The notes under the pieces are model-generated. The model did no database searches. It was not told where the DNA came from and was given only the letters and a program-made list of their open reading frames with translations. Below are positions 1-8,085 of a DNA stretch of 64,000 bases, piece after piece. The translations under genes were made by a program, and so were the position numbers. The DNA lies in NCBI RefSeq assembly GCF_900111095.1, contig NZ_FOGB01000001.1, forward strand, positions 434,001 through 498,000, in the 5' to 3' direction. This DNA comes from Amphritea atlantica. Lineage in GTDB: Bacteria > Pseudomonadota > Gammaproteobacteria > Pseudomonadales > Balneatricaceae. The stretch's first letter is position 1. Each line of letters begins with the position of its first letter.

Positions 1-645
1 AAACTACTGAATATTAAGGATCAGTTTACCTTTGGGGATAGCAGTTCGTTGCCGATGCCGCCGCTGGATTATATCGGTCGGCAGATGCAGGGGGATTTTG
101 CTTTGCTGGATCAGCGCGAAGGTGATCTGTTCCTTGATGCGGGTATTATCACCTGTCCCGCGGACTGGTCACTGGCGTTTGATGCCGGGATGAGTTTTAA
201 AGAGTGGCATGGTCCGGTACCGATGGCCCACGGAGAAGGGATCTTCGAACGGGCGCTGAAATACCTGATTGCGATCCCTGTGGGCAAACCGGTACGTCGT
301 CTTAACTGGACCCTGACGGTGAATGCCCGAATGGACACCTCACCAGAGAAATATCACGAATGGGGCCATGAACGAACCTCTGTAACGCCTGAAAATGTGG
401 GTGAAAAAGTCTATCTGCGGGTTGAGTTACAAGTGTTAGACCGGATGCCTCGCAGTAATGCGATGATGTTTAGCATCCGTACTTATCTGCTCAGTCTTGA
501 AGATCTGGTGACCAATAAAGAGTGGGCAGTGCGGATGCACCGGGCGATGAAAACCCTGCCGGAGCCGTTGATCAACTACAAAGGATTAACCCGCTTTCAC
601 GGGACTGTCGTGGATTATCTGGCGCAGTTTGATCCAGTAAACTGA
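1..645 (+). CDS. dmmA: DUF3445 haem-dependent N-demethylase, DmmA-like (5' partial)
   Basis: The frame is open from base 1, and 16 codons precede the first in-frame ATG at 49. They read naturally into the rest (SSSLPMPPLDYIG), so the true start lies before the window and 214 residues of the C-terminal part are visible. The protein resembles DUF3445 (haem-dependent oxidative N-demethylase), the family of DmmA, a subunit of dimethylamine monooxygenase, which turns dimethylamine into methylamine and formaldehyde. The subfamily is inferred partly from context: tmm and tdm, the two preceding steps of trimethylamine oxidation, lie within 12 kb. A terminator follows the stop, so this is probably the last gene of an operon beginning outside the window. 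The other DMA monooxygenase subunits are not visible. It could also be another DUF3445 demethylase. Confidence 0.72.
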   Translation, partial: KLLNIKDQFTFGDSSSLPMPPLDYIGRQMQGDFALLDQREGDLFLDAGIITCPADWSLAFDAGMSFKEWHGPVPMAHGEGIFERALKYLIAIPVGKPVRRLNWTLTVNARMDTSPEKYHEWGHERTSVTPENVGEKVYLRVELQVLDRMPRSNAMMFSIRTYLLSLEDLVTNKEWAVRMHRAMKTLPEPLINYKGLTRFHGTVVDYLAQFDPVN

Positions 646-651
646 GGTTTT

Positions 652-686
652 TACGGGGCAAACGTTTTGCAGCCCTGTTTTTCTAT
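652..686 (+). terminator. Rho-independent terminator after dmmA
   Basis: A short GC-rich stem (ACGGGGC pairing with GCCCTGT, one G-T pair) is followed by TTTTTC. It lies just after the dmmA stop and separates that gene from the sugE-like gene. Confidence 0.6.
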
Positions 687-715
687 ATGGTTAATCAGTA
701 GTCAGGGTGAAAAAT

Positions 716-1030
716 ATGGGTTGGGTCTATCTCTGTATAGCCGGGATATTGGAGTGCCTCTGGGCGGTTGGGCTGAAATACAGCGATGGTTTTACCCGTT
801 TATGGCCCTCGGTAATCAGTATCTCTTTGATCATTATCAGTCTTGGACTGTTGTCTCTGGCGATGCGCACTATTCCTGTAGGTACTGCTTATGCGGTATG
901 GAGCGGCATTGGAGCGGCTATGCTGGCAGTCTACGGGATAATGTTTCTCGATGAATCCGGTAGTCTGATCCGAATCAGTTGCATCTTCATGATCATTGCT
1001 GGTGGTGCGGGACTCAAAGTGTTTGCCTGA
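716..1030 (+). CDS. sugE: SMR family exporter, SugE/Gdx type
   Basis: This is a small multidrug-resistance protein of 104 residues with four hydrophobic segments. The N-terminus carries the signature of the SugE/Gdx subgroup (WAVGLKYSDGFTRLWPS) and the essential membrane glutamate at position 13. Known members of the subgroup export guanidinium and some quaternary or substituted cations by proton antiport. The ATG at 716 is preferred to a GTG at 707 because AGGGTGA lies at a suitable distance before it. It is followed after 9 bases by an amidotransferase gene and probably shares its transcript. Its position between methylated-amine genes suggests a role in exporting an amine cation, but that is inference. 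No guanidine riboswitch was seen in the short leader. Confidence 0.85.
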   Translation: MGWVYLCIAGILECLWAVGLKYSDGFTRLWPSVISISLIIISLGLLSLAMRTIPVGTAYAVWSGIGAAMLAVYGIMFLDESGSLIRISCIFMIIAGGAGLKVFA

Positions 1031-1039
1031 GGAAGATTA

Positions 1040-1723
1040 ATGGTTCGGGTGTTGATACTGCAACATGCAGAAGGTGAGTGGATCGGTTCAATGAATGACT
1101 GGTTTAGCGAACCATCCAGAGTGAGCGGTTTTACGTTGACGACTATTCGCCTTGATCATGGGGAGGCACTCCCCGGGCGAAACTCATTTGACTGGTTGCT
1201 GATTATGGGCGGGCCGATGAGTGTTAATGATGAATCTGACTATCCCTGGTTGTGTGAAGAGAAACAACTGATTCGTCAGTCTATTGCAGACAATAAAACT
1301 ATAATCGGGATCTGCCTTGGAGGCCAGTTGATTGCGTCAGCCGCCGGCGCTGAGGTATATCGAAACAGTGCTGTGGAGATCGGCTGGTTTCCGGTTATCA
1401 GAACCGATACTGATGTGACCTGGCTGCCTGAAACCGCCAGCTTGTTAAGCTGGCATGGAGATTGTTTCAGACTACCGGCTGGAGCCCGGCCTTTTGCCGC
1501 CAGTCGCATTACGCCCTGCCAGGGATTCAGTCTGGGGCCGCGTGTATGGGCATTGCAGTTTCATCTGGAAGCCCAGCCCGGAACCGTGGAGGCTTTTCTG
1601 GCGCTAGAACCCCATGGCTTGCCTGAAGGGAAATATGTCCAGCCGCAACAGCAACTGCTCAGTGAGGCTTTTCTCTCACGGAGCCAGACGATAATGCATG
1701 GGCTGCTGGATTCGCTGGTTTAG
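1040..1723 (+). CDS. Class I glutamine amidotransferase-like protein
   Basis: A free-standing type 1 glutamine amidotransferase domain of 227 residues. The nucleophile elbow GICLGGQ gives Cys92, and QFHLE gives His175 and Glu177, so the hydrolase triad is intact. An MGGPMSV segment near residue 57 is the usual oxyanion region. Members of this group resemble the glutaminase half of GMP synthetase but lack a synthetase partner, and their acceptor is usually unknown. Gamma-glutamyl amine hydrolysis is one known activity in the superfamily. It starts 9 bases after the SMR gene with GAGGAAG as ribosome site. In a methylated-amine neighbourhood it might act on gamma-glutamyl-methylamide or a related compound, which is conjecture. 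Confidence 0.8.
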   Translation: MVRVLILQHAEGEWIGSMNDWFSEPSRVSGFTLTTIRLDHGEALPGRNSFDWLLIMGGPMSVNDESDYPWLCEEKQLIRQSIADNKTIIGICLGGQLIASAAGAEVYRNSAVEIGWFPVIRTDTDVTWLPETASLLSWHGDCFRLPAGARPFAASRITPCQGFSLGPRVWALQFHLEAQPGTVEAFLALEPHGLPEGKYVQPQQQLLSEAFLSRSQTIMHGLLDSLV

Positions 1724-1804
1724 TCTGATCTTCCTGTTATGCTTAAGAGCATCAACTGATAGTTATCTTCAGATTAATGTCTAATCTTCCTGACAGGAGG
1801 CGTG

Positions 1805-2251
1805 ATGAATATATCATTAGCAACCCCGGATGATATTCCCGAGCTGTGTCGCTTGCTGGGCTATCTGTTTGCGCAGGAGTCGGAATTTAAACCCGATATC
1901 CAGCTACAACGGCAGGGATTGAAAGCGATAATAGAGTCGCCTGATAGCGGCACCATTCTGGTGAGCCGGGAGGCCGGTAGGCTGGTGGGTATGGTGAGTC
2001 TGTTATACAGCATCTCCACTGCGCTGGGTGGCCGGGTCTGTTTATTGGAAGATATGGTGGTTGAACCGGAAAAACGCGGATCAGGCATCGGCACCGCACT
2101 GTTAAACCACGCGATCGGTTATGCCCGGGAGCAGGGGGTGAAACGTATTACTCTGCTAACCGATCAGGATAATACAGCGGCAAAAAGGTTTTACAACCAA
2201 CAGGGTTTTTTCCTTTCATCAATGGTAGCGATGCGCACTTTTCTCTCCTGA
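1805..2251 (+). CDS. GNAT family N-acetyltransferase
   Basis: A single GNAT domain of 148 residues. The acetyl-CoA pyrophosphate loop is visible as EKRGSGIGTALL around residues 94-105, and the C-terminal motif B strand/helix (AAKRFYNQQGF) follows. The start is the ATG at 1805 behind a strong AGGAGG at 1795-1800; a GTG lies one codon upstream. The substrate cannot be told from sequence. It stands alone, 82 bases after the amidotransferase, with no obvious link to it. Confidence 0.85.
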   Translation: MNISLATPDDIPELCRLLGYLFAQESEFKPDIQLQRQGLKAIIESPDSGTILVSREAGRLVGMVSLLYSISTALGGRVCLLEDMVVEPEKRGSGIGTALLNHAIGYAREQGVKRITLLTDQDNTAAKRFYNQQGFFLSSMVAMRTFLS

Positions 2252-2436
2252 GGCGCCCGGGCCATCTTGCAGTCTTGATCAGCCCAGGGCGACAGATATC
2301 ATCTGTTCAGAATGGGAACTCTTTTTATCCTTTTGACTACTTATATTGTCTGTTAATGAGCTAAAACAGATATAATTGTCGTGTTGTGGAGTTTTAACCT
2401 GACTCCGGTCAGGTTTGCGATGATGGAGGTCATGTG

Positions 2437-2487
2437 ATGAATAACGTACTCTCTCAGCAGTTGCCTGGTAAGGCGTTTAAGCTGTGA
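2437..2487 (+). CDS. 16-residue leader ORF coupled to the downstream diguanylate cyclase
   Basis: ATG at 2437 follows a good GGAGG site (about 2425-2429) and encodes 16 residues. Its TGA (2485-2487) overlaps the GTG start (2484-2486) of the GGDEF gene in a GTGA arrangement. The downstream GTG has no strong ribosome site of its own, so reading the leader may deliver ribosomes to it by translational coupling. This is inferred from the overlap only; the peptide has no recognised motif. Confidence 0.4.
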   Translation: MNNVLSQQLPGKAFKL

Positions 2488-3674
2488 TCAAATCCTCAGC
2501 AGAGCTTCCTGATACTCTCATTGGTGGGCTTCGATTTCTGCTTTTTCCTAATCGTGACTTTCTGCAGAAAAAGTATGAAGATCACCGGCGATTTACCATC
2601 ATTGTCTCGGCTTTTCTGTCCGTTCTCTGGGCAGCTCTGTGGGGATGGGATTGGGTGACCGATCCGGTGGGTGCCGATAATACGAGGGTTCTGCGGCTGC
2701 TTTTTCTGGCGGCTTTAGCCTATTCACTGACACTGTATTTTATCCGTAAGAGCTCTGCCTGGCTGGCAATTATCACGGTTGTGGGAATGCTGGCGGCGGA
2801 GGCAAACTTTATTCTGATCCTGAACCATCTTGATAACGGAATTGTGTATGGTCTCGGTGGTTTCATGTATTGCATGTTTATCGCGGTGCTGGTGTTTCAA
2901 TGCTTCTCTCTGATAACCAATATTATTTATACCCTGTCAGCCACGCTGCTTCCCCATCTTGCGGGTGAGCTGGCGATCGCCGATAACTTTCAGCATTTTC
3001 AATATGCGGCTCTGATCTGGCCTGCGGCATTGCTGGCGATAGTGGCTCAGATAGTCCAGTCCCATCACTATCTGTTGCGCTACCAGCTTGAGCGACAGTT
3101 GGAAGCGTTATCGACGACGGATACGTTGACCGGGGCGAGAAATCGTCGTTACTTTATCCCATTGTTAGCGAGGGAGGTTCGCAGAGCCAAACGCACAGGG
3201 CAAAAGCTGTCTCTGTTAATGCTGGACATCGATATGTTTAAGCGGGTGAATGACACCTATGGGCATCTGACGGGTGACCGGGTGATTCACAATGTGTCTG
3301 TTGTTAGTCATCAGTTTGCCCGTGACATTGATGTTGTTGCCCGCCTGGGAGGGGAAGAGTTTGCTATTCTGCTCACCGCCTGTGATCAGAACCAGGCGGT
3401 TCAGGTAGCCGAGCGGATCCGTTCAGAAATAAAGGGTATAACGATGCATAGTGAGGATGACATCTCTTTCAATTACACCGTCAGCATCGGTGTAGCTGAG
3501 CTGGATGAGTCGGATCAGAACGAGCGCTGTTTTCTCGGACGCGCCGACAGCGCCCTTTATAAAGCGAAAGAGAGTGGCCGCAATCGGGTTGTGTTAGCAG
3601 AAGATGAGAAGGACTTATTCAATTCCCGTAACCGGGCCTTAACCTCTGAAAATTCAGACTGTTCTGAGTCATAG
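2484..3674 (+). CDS. Membrane-bound diguanylate cyclase (GGDEF)
   Basis: 396 residues. The N-terminal half (about residues 37-195) carries six or so hydrophobic segments without a recognised sensor name. The C-terminal GGDEF domain (about 208-375) has the active A-site GGEEF at 289-293 and a product-inhibition I-site RDID at 280-283, so it should make cyclic di-GMP from two GTP and be feedback-inhibited. The metal/substrate aspartate LDIDMFKRVND is present. The start is a GTG overlapped by a short leader ORF. No EAL domain is present. A TATAAT hexamer at 2371 may be its -10. The signal sensed by the membrane part is unknown. Confidence 0.88.
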   Translation: MIKSSAELPDTLIGGLRFLLFPNRDFLQKKYEDHRRFTIIVSAFLSVLWAALWGWDWVTDPVGADNTRVLRLLFLAALAYSLTLYFIRKSSAWLAIITVVGMLAAEANFILILNHLDNGIVYGLGGFMYCMFIAVLVFQCFSLITNIIYTLSATLLPHLAGELAIADNFQHFQYAALIWPAALLAIVAQIVQSHHYLLRYQLERQLEALSTTDTLTGARNRRYFIPLLAREVRRAKRTGQKLSLLMLDIDMFKRVNDTYGHLTGDRVIHNVSVVSHQFARDIDVVARLGGEEFAILLTACDQNQAVQVAERIRSEIKGITMHSEDDISFNYTVSIGVAELDESDQNERCFLGRADSALYKAKESGRNRVVLAEDEKDLFNSRNRALTSENSDCSES

Positions 3675-4007
3675 TAAAGTACAAAATAGTCACGCTAGTG
3701 TTTATTTTCTACTCCTCAGCCGTTAGTCTGCAATAATCGCAACTGAAACACCGTTTTGCTGCCAGGGTTTATACAAAGTCAGTAAAACAACAGGATAACA
3801 AAGGGATAGGTTAAAAACGCTGGCAGGAGATCTGGCCAGGTTAAGAGTGCATAACCGCATTCTCGTTTTTCTGCCAGGAGATGGCGATATACTGCTCAGT
3901 ACTTCCTCTCTCAATCTTACCGTTACCCTGCCTGTTATACAGTGGGGCTGGCGTGCATCTGCGTTAGCTAACTGCCAAAATTAATCTGTTGAGCACAATG
4001 TGAGGTA
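3675..4007. other. Intergenic region without a recognised gene
   Basis: 333 bases between the GGDEF gene and the zinc-binding protein. A 63-codon frame on the minus strand has no ribosome site and an unlikely composition. No terminator with a T-tract, RNA motif or repeat was recognised; the promoter of the downstream gene presumably lies here. Confidence 0.5.
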
Positions 4008-4565
4008 ATGCTTAGGATGAAATGCCCGATCTGTAAGAAAGGTAATCTGGTCCCCAGTTTTCTGGAAGGTTTATTTCGCGCACATACCTGCGATAACTGC
4101 GGTGGCAACTGGCTATTGATAGAGGATTATGTCGCCTGGAAGGAACGTCATCCGGAACACGCTTTTGTTCAGGAAGATGCGTTCGAAGCTGACGATAGCA
4201 AACAGGCATTAATCTGCCCAATGACCGGCACCCTGATGCATAAATACAAAATTTCCAATAGCAGTGATCACCGGTTGGACTACAGTCCCAGTGTCGGCGG
4301 TGTCTTGCTGGACAAAGGCGAGTGGCAGTATCTGAAGGAGCAGAAATTAGCGGGCTCATTAAATAAGATTTTTACCGCTGAGTGGCAGCGGGCACTGCGT
4401 GATCAGAATGCTGAAATGACATTCGCAGATATCTACAGGGAGCGGTTTGGTGACGAGTCATATGAAAAGATTAAAGAGATAAGGTCGTGGCTGAATGATC
4501 ACCCGCGCAAGGCTGATCTGAGGGCTTATCTGCTGGCAGAAGACCCATACTCGGTTAACAAATAG
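4008..4565 (+). CDS. Zinc-ribbon (TFIIB-like zinc finger) protein
   Basis: 185 residues. The N-terminus holds a four-cysteine zinc ribbon: CPIC at 6-9 and CDNC at 28-31, followed by GGNWLLIEDY, typical of the zf-TFIIB family of small bacterial proteins of unknown function. The remainder is polar and probably soluble. Two starts are possible: ATG at 4008 directly behind GTGAGGTA, or ATG at 4017 which shortens the protein by three residues. The gene converges with the cupin gene on the other strand across a shared hairpin. A function cannot be assigned. Confidence 0.7.
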   Translation: MLRMKCPICKKGNLVPSFLEGLFRAHTCDNCGGNWLLIEDYVAWKERHPEHAFVQEDAFEADDSKQALICPMTGTLMHKYKISNSSDHRLDYSPSVGGVLLDKGEWQYLKEQKLAGSLNKIFTAEWQRALRDQNAEMTFADIYRERFGDESYEKIKEIRSWLNDHPRKADLRAYLLAEDPYSVNK

Positions 4566-4650
4566 GTTTCATATTGTCGATATCTCTGCCTGCGTAGTAC
4601 AAATGTTTTGCCGCGATGTTATCAGAGCAAATCATCCTGCTTTATCGGTA

Positions 4651-4685
4651 TAAACTAAGCAGCTTTTATTCCGCTGCTTAGTTTA
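4651..4685. terminator. Bidirectional terminator, 13-bp perfect stem
   Basis: A perfect 13-bp inverted repeat (TAAACTAAGCAGC at 4651-4663 and its complement at 4673-4685) lies between the convergent zinc-ribbon and cupin genes. The A/T-rich outer stem supplies a T-tract on both strands. Confidence 0.8.
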
Positions 4686-4706
4686 TGAGCGCTCTGGTTG
4701 AAAGTT

Positions 4707-5057
4707 CTATTTCAACTTAATCGCAAAGTGCTTAAACACCGGTTCAATGATCTCCCAGGTGCCGGTAAAGCCAGCGTCGACCATAAACGCATCACCGGGC
4801 ATCAGAGTCTGTGGTTCCTGCCCATCCTCGGTGATAATCACTTTGCCTTCGATCAGGTGGATAAACTCCCAGCTGGCGTAAGTGGCGCGGTAGGTGCCCG
4901 GCGTGGCAGCCCAGCAGCCGGTGATCATCGACTCGTCGGGGCTGGTGTATTCGATCCAGGTGGTCATGGTGGGGTTACCGTCGACCTTCTCCCAACCTTC
5001 CAGATCATCAGTTATGGGGGTGACGCTTTTATTGATAATTTTTGTGACCCGATTCAT
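4707..5057 (-). CDS. Cupin-domain protein downstream of tmm
   Basis: 116 residues forming one cupin_3-type beta-barrel (DUF861-like). The segments GCWAATPGTYRATYASWEFIH, EGKVIITEDG and LMPGDAFMVDAGFTGTWE match the paired cupin motifs, although the metal-binding histidines are reduced. Start ATG at 5057 lies 65 bases after the tmm stop in the same orientation, so the two are probably co-transcribed. Small cupins of this kind often accompany amine-oxidising enzymes and ureidoglycine-type hydrolases; whether it binds a ligand or chaperones Tmm is unknown. A second, different cupin follows tdm. Confidence 0.78.
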   Translation of the reverse strand: MNRVTKIINKSVTPITDDLEGWEKVDGNPTMTTWIEYTSPDESMITGCWAATPGTYRATYASWEFIHLIEGKVIITEDGQEPQTLMPGDAFMVDAGFTGTWEIIEPVFKHFAIKLK

Positions 5058-5122
5058 AGTGTGTTTCCTGATGGTTTCTTTAATGAAACGAAAGGCCGGT
5101 CAGTGACCGGCCCGGATAGTGG

Positions 5123-6490
5123 TTAACCTGCCTGCTTAACTTCGCTCTTATCAGACAGATAGGCTTCCAGTGAATCATCCAGCGCATCGATCCAGGGCGT
5201 GTGGTGCGGTGGGGACATCGTGCCGGTCATCAGTGAGCGGAAAGAGTAGTCACGGAAGGTCATAATGTCTTCCTTCTTGTGATGTTTCCATTCGAGGAAG
5301 GTCTGGCGCACGCCTTCGATATCGAAGGTGGGATAATCGGTCGCTTCAATCAGTTCGAGGATATAGTCACCCTGGAAGGTAAACATCTCTTCGGCGGTTT
5401 TCAGGGGCAGTTCCCGTTCACGCCACTCCATGCTGTTGGCGGTCATCTCCTCTTTGGTCGCTGGCAGTTCGATTCGACCGAGAATGACATCGCGTACATA
5501 CCAGGCCTGGGCATCAAACATATTGAAGGTGTACCACTGGTCCTGCATACCGAGATAGAACATCTGGGTATTGTGTTCCCAGACGACCCCTTTATAGAGG
5601 TCCATCGCCCAGAGGCGGTTGTCGGTTTTCAGGCGCAGGGATTCATCGATGAAGGGGAAGTGATGCAGATAGCCGGTGCAGAGGATGATGGCATCAATCT
5701 TACGGCTGCTGCCATCGGCAAAGTAGGCGGTATCGGTATCTACCCGTTGCAGCAGCGGTTTCTCCTCCCAGTTCTCCGGCCACTTGTAGTTCATCGGTGC
5801 GGTGCGGTAACAGCTGATCAGGCTGCGGGCGCCATATTTGTAACACTGAGAACCGATATCCTCGGCGGAATAACTACTGCCGACCAGCAGAATATCCTTG
5901 TCTTTAAATTCCAGTGCGTCACGGAAATCATGGGCATGCAGAATGCGGCCGCCAAAGGTGCTGAAACCCTCAAATTCCGGTACCCGTGGAGTAGAAAAGT
6001 GGCCCGAGGCGCAGACTACATAGTCGAACTCTTCAGAGTAAACGGTATCGGTGGTGTGATCGTGCACGGTTACGGTGAAAAGCTTGCTGGTGTCATCGAA
6101 GGTGATATTGCGGACCGGCGTGTTAAAACGGATATAGTCACGCACTCCGGCTTTCTCTACCCGGCCTTTAATGTAATCCCAGAGCACTTCACGGGGCGGG
6201 TATGAGGCGATCGGTTTACCGAAATGTTCATCAAAACTGTAATCAGCGAACTCCAGACACTCTTTCGGGCCGTTGGACCAGAGGTAGCGATACATACTGC
6301 CGTGTACTGGCTCGCCATGCTCATCCAGACCGGTGCGCCAGGTGTAGTTCCATAAGCCGCCCCAGTCGCTCTGTTTTTCAAAACAGACCATATCTGGTAT
6401 CTCTGCGCCTTTCTCCTGAGCTGACTGAAAGGCCCGAAGTTGAGCCAGACCACTGGGGCCGGCACCGATTATCGCTACTCGCTTTGTCAT
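5123..6490 (-). CDS. tmm: Trimethylamine monooxygenase (flavin-containing)
   Basis: 455 residues, the usual length for bacterial Tmm, which oxidises trimethylamine to trimethylamine N-oxide with NADPH, O2 and FAD. The FAD fold GAGPSG is at residues 9-14, the FMO signature FxGxxxHxxxF at 179-189, and the NADPH-binding GSSYSA at 204-209. Tyr207 falls at the position of the tyrosine discussed for Roseovarius Tmm (from memory). The sequences [20 protein letters not shown] and [16 protein letters not shown] are typical of Tmm rather than of Baeyer-Villiger enzymes. It follows the PAS-protein gene by 99 bases in the same direction and is followed by a cupin gene. Tdm, the next enzyme, is encoded 3 kb away on the other strand. 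Confidence 0.92.
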   Translation of the reverse strand: MTKRVAIIGAGPSGLAQLRAFQSAQEKGAEIPDMVCFEKQSDWGGLWNYTWRTGLDEHGEPVHGSMYRYLWSNGPKECLEFADYSFDEHFGKPIASYPPREVLWDYIKGRVEKAGVRDYIRFNTPVRNITFDDTSKLFTVTVHDHTTDTVYSEEFDYVVCASGHFSTPRVPEFEGFSTFGGRILHAHDFRDALEFKDKDILLVGSSYSAEDIGSQCYKYGARSLISCYRTAPMNYKWPENWEEKPLLQRVDTDTAYFADGSSRKIDAIILCTGYLHHFPFIDESLRLKTDNRLWAMDLYKGVVWEHNTQMFYLGMQDQWYTFNMFDAQAWYVRDVILGRIELPATKEEMTANSMEWRERELPLKTAEEMFTFQGDYILELIEATDYPTFDIEGVRQTFLEWKHHKKEDIMTFRDYSFRSLMTGTMSPPHHTPWIDALDDSLEAYLSDKSEVKQAG

Positions 6491-6575
6491 CTGTAATCTC
6501 CTGATAATTACGTTCTTTTCATCAGGTTATTAAGATATCGGACGGTGATAAATTCCTCAGAGTGGATAAGTCAAA

Positions 6576-6593
6576 AGGGGTAACCCGGGTTAC
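6576..6593. promoter_or_regulatory. Palindrome and TACCCCT heptamer upstream of tmm
   Basis: GTAACCCGGGTTAC at 6580-6593 is a perfect 14-bp palindrome about 90 bases before tmm, spanning the stop codon of the PAS gene. Overlapping it, the minus strand reads TTACCCCTT, which also occurs upstream of tdm (9337-9345). There is no T-tract, so it looks like a protein-binding site rather than a terminator. Assignment to the neighbouring NarL-like regulator is a guess. Confidence 0.35.
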
Positions 6594-7375
6594 TCTGAAG
6601 GGGGGCTGATATTGAGAATGATCCCTTCAACACCCAGAACGGCACCGGTGGAGGAGTAGATACCCTGGCCTTTCTCATACACCTGACGGTACTGACCGTC
6701 GGCATGGAGTATCTGGTAGTACAACTCAAAACAACGGTGCTGCTGCAGGGCCTGTTGTACCGTTTCCCAGACTCTGCCCGCATCATTGGGGTGGATCAGT
6801 CCTCCGATGGAGAGCTGGGTCTGATTGAGCAACTGATCACGGTTGTAACCGGTTAGTTCCTGGCACCCTTCACTGACATACTCCATGGTCCAGCGGGTAT
6901 CATTACGCCCCCGATAGAGCATTCCCGGTATCCGGTTAACTAATCCAGACAGGCTGCGATGGCTGGCTTTGCTGATCTCATCCTCCCGAACCTGGGGGGT
7001 GATATCGCAAAGGGTGGCCGTCAGGGGAAAGGGATCACCGCTGCGCAACGGTTGCAGGCGAATTTCACACCAGCGTACCTCGCTATCCTTGCGGATCAGG
7101 CGGAACCAGAGAAACTGGCTATCGCCCTCCCGGCTAACTTTCCGGGTGATATCGATCCAGTTTTGTAGCTCTTCCGGATGGATATAGTCACTGAAGCAGG
7201 TATTGGTGGCCTCTTTACTGGTGTACCCCGTCAGGTTTTTCCAACAGGCATTAACATAGCTGATTTGCAAATCGCTGTTAAACACCAAAACGGCATCTCC
7301 CAGGCTGTTGAGTACTTCGCTCAGCGCTGGCAGATCTGCACTGGGTGTACGGCGGAATAGCCTGAGCACCGTCAT
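6590..7375 (-). CDS. Stand-alone double-PAS protein
   Basis: 261 residues with two PAS domains (about 14-135 and 145-258) and no kinase, GGDEF or DNA-binding domain. PAS core segments are clear: DAVLVFNSDLQISYVNACWKNLTGY in the first and GMLYRGRNDTRWTMEYVSEGCQELTGY in the second. Its ATG overlaps the stop of the response-regulator gene by four bases (ATGA), so it is translated as the third member of a kinase-regulator-PAS unit. It may modulate the partner kinase or sense the substrate; a cofactor cannot be predicted. tmm follows 99 bases downstream on the same strand. Confidence 0.8.
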   Translation of the reverse strand: MTVLRLFRRTPSADLPALSEVLNSLGDAVLVFNSDLQISYVNACWKNLTGYTSKEATNTCFSDYIHPEELQNWIDITRKVSREGDSQFLWFRLIRKDSEVRWCEIRLQPLRSGDPFPLTATLCDITPQVREDEISKASHRSLSGLVNRIPGMLYRGRNDTRWTMEYVSEGCQELTGYNRDQLLNQTQLSIGGLIHPNDAGRVWETVQQALQQHRCFELYYQILHADGQYRQVYEKGQGIYSSTGAVLGVEGIILNISPPSE

Positions 7376-8085
7376 AGACCGCCCCCTGTCTCTGATGCGT
7401 GAGGCTGATTTGCATGAGCCCAGGCGGCCAGCTCCAGGCGGGAGCTGACGTTCAGTTTGCGCAACAGGTTTTTAACATAGACCTTAACCGTGCCATCACT
7501 GATACCCAGTTCCCGGGCGATCAGTTTATTGCTCATCCCCCGGGTAATTAGCTCCAGCGTTTGTTGTTCCCGTTCAGTCAGATCGAAGTGATTGTTCTCT
7601 GTAATTTCCCGGGGCTGTTGATCCCCCTTACTCAGATGGTGTGCCAGCATGGTGACACCGGTATGATCCATGGCGATATTGCCCTGCATCACACCTTTCA
7701 GACCACTGATGATCAGTTCTGGTGCAGAGTCTTTCAGCAGATAGCCATGTGCACCCGCCGAGATCGCTTCAAACAGTTCGCTGCTGTCATCCGATGCGGT
7801 GAGAAACACGATCTTCTGTTCAGCCCCCAGCTGTTTAAGTTGCTGCAATAGTTGCAGCCCGGAAAGCTCCGGCATATGCATATCCAGTAGCAGTAGGTCG
7901 GCGGAGAGGCCGGGGAGGGCTTCAAGTAGCTGTTGCCCACCATCGAAATCCGCCAGTACTCTGAACTCGCCACTGTCGTTCAGCAGCTCAACCACCCCCC
8001 GTCTGAAGAGGGGATGGTCATCAACAATAATGACATTGGTCAGGCTAACTTCATTCATAAGATCATCACACTTAGTTGGATTCAT
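7372..8085 (-). CDS. NarL/FixJ-family response regulator
   Basis: 237 residues. The receiver domain has the acidic pair DD near residue 22, phospho-acceptor Asp68 (LLLLDMHMPELSG) and the conserved Lys near KDSAPE. A LuxR-type helix-turn-helix follows (about 170-232: LTEREQQTLELITRGMSNKLIA). The start ATG overlaps the kinase stop by four bases; an internal methionine ten residues in is an alternative. It pairs with the histidine kinase gene immediately upstream. By position it is the best candidate regulator of tmm and of tdm, whose gene diverges from the kinase gene, but this is not shown by the sequence itself. Confidence 0.88.
   Translation of the reverse strand: MNPTKCDDLMNEVSLTNVIIVDDHPLFRRGVVELLNDSGEFRVLADFDGGQQLLEALPGLSADLLLLDMHMPELSGLQLLQQLKQLGAEQKIVFLTASDDSSELFEAISAGAHGYLLKDSAPELIISGLKGVMQGNIAMDHTGVTMLAHHLSKGDQQPREITENNHFDLTEREQQTLELITRGMSNKLIARELGISDGTVKVYVKNLLRKLNVSSRLELAAWAHANQPHASETGGGL

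Noticed and set aside
690-715. Guanidine riboswitch before sugE
   Set aside because: The leader is too short and has none of the conserved motifs.
667-954. 95-codon plus-strand frame overlapping the SMR gene
   Set aside because: It is a frame-shifted shadow of sugE, whose signature residues are in the other frame.
3723-3914. 63-codon minus-strand frame in the gap after the GGDEF gene
   Set aside because: No ribosome site, improbable composition and no family resemblance.
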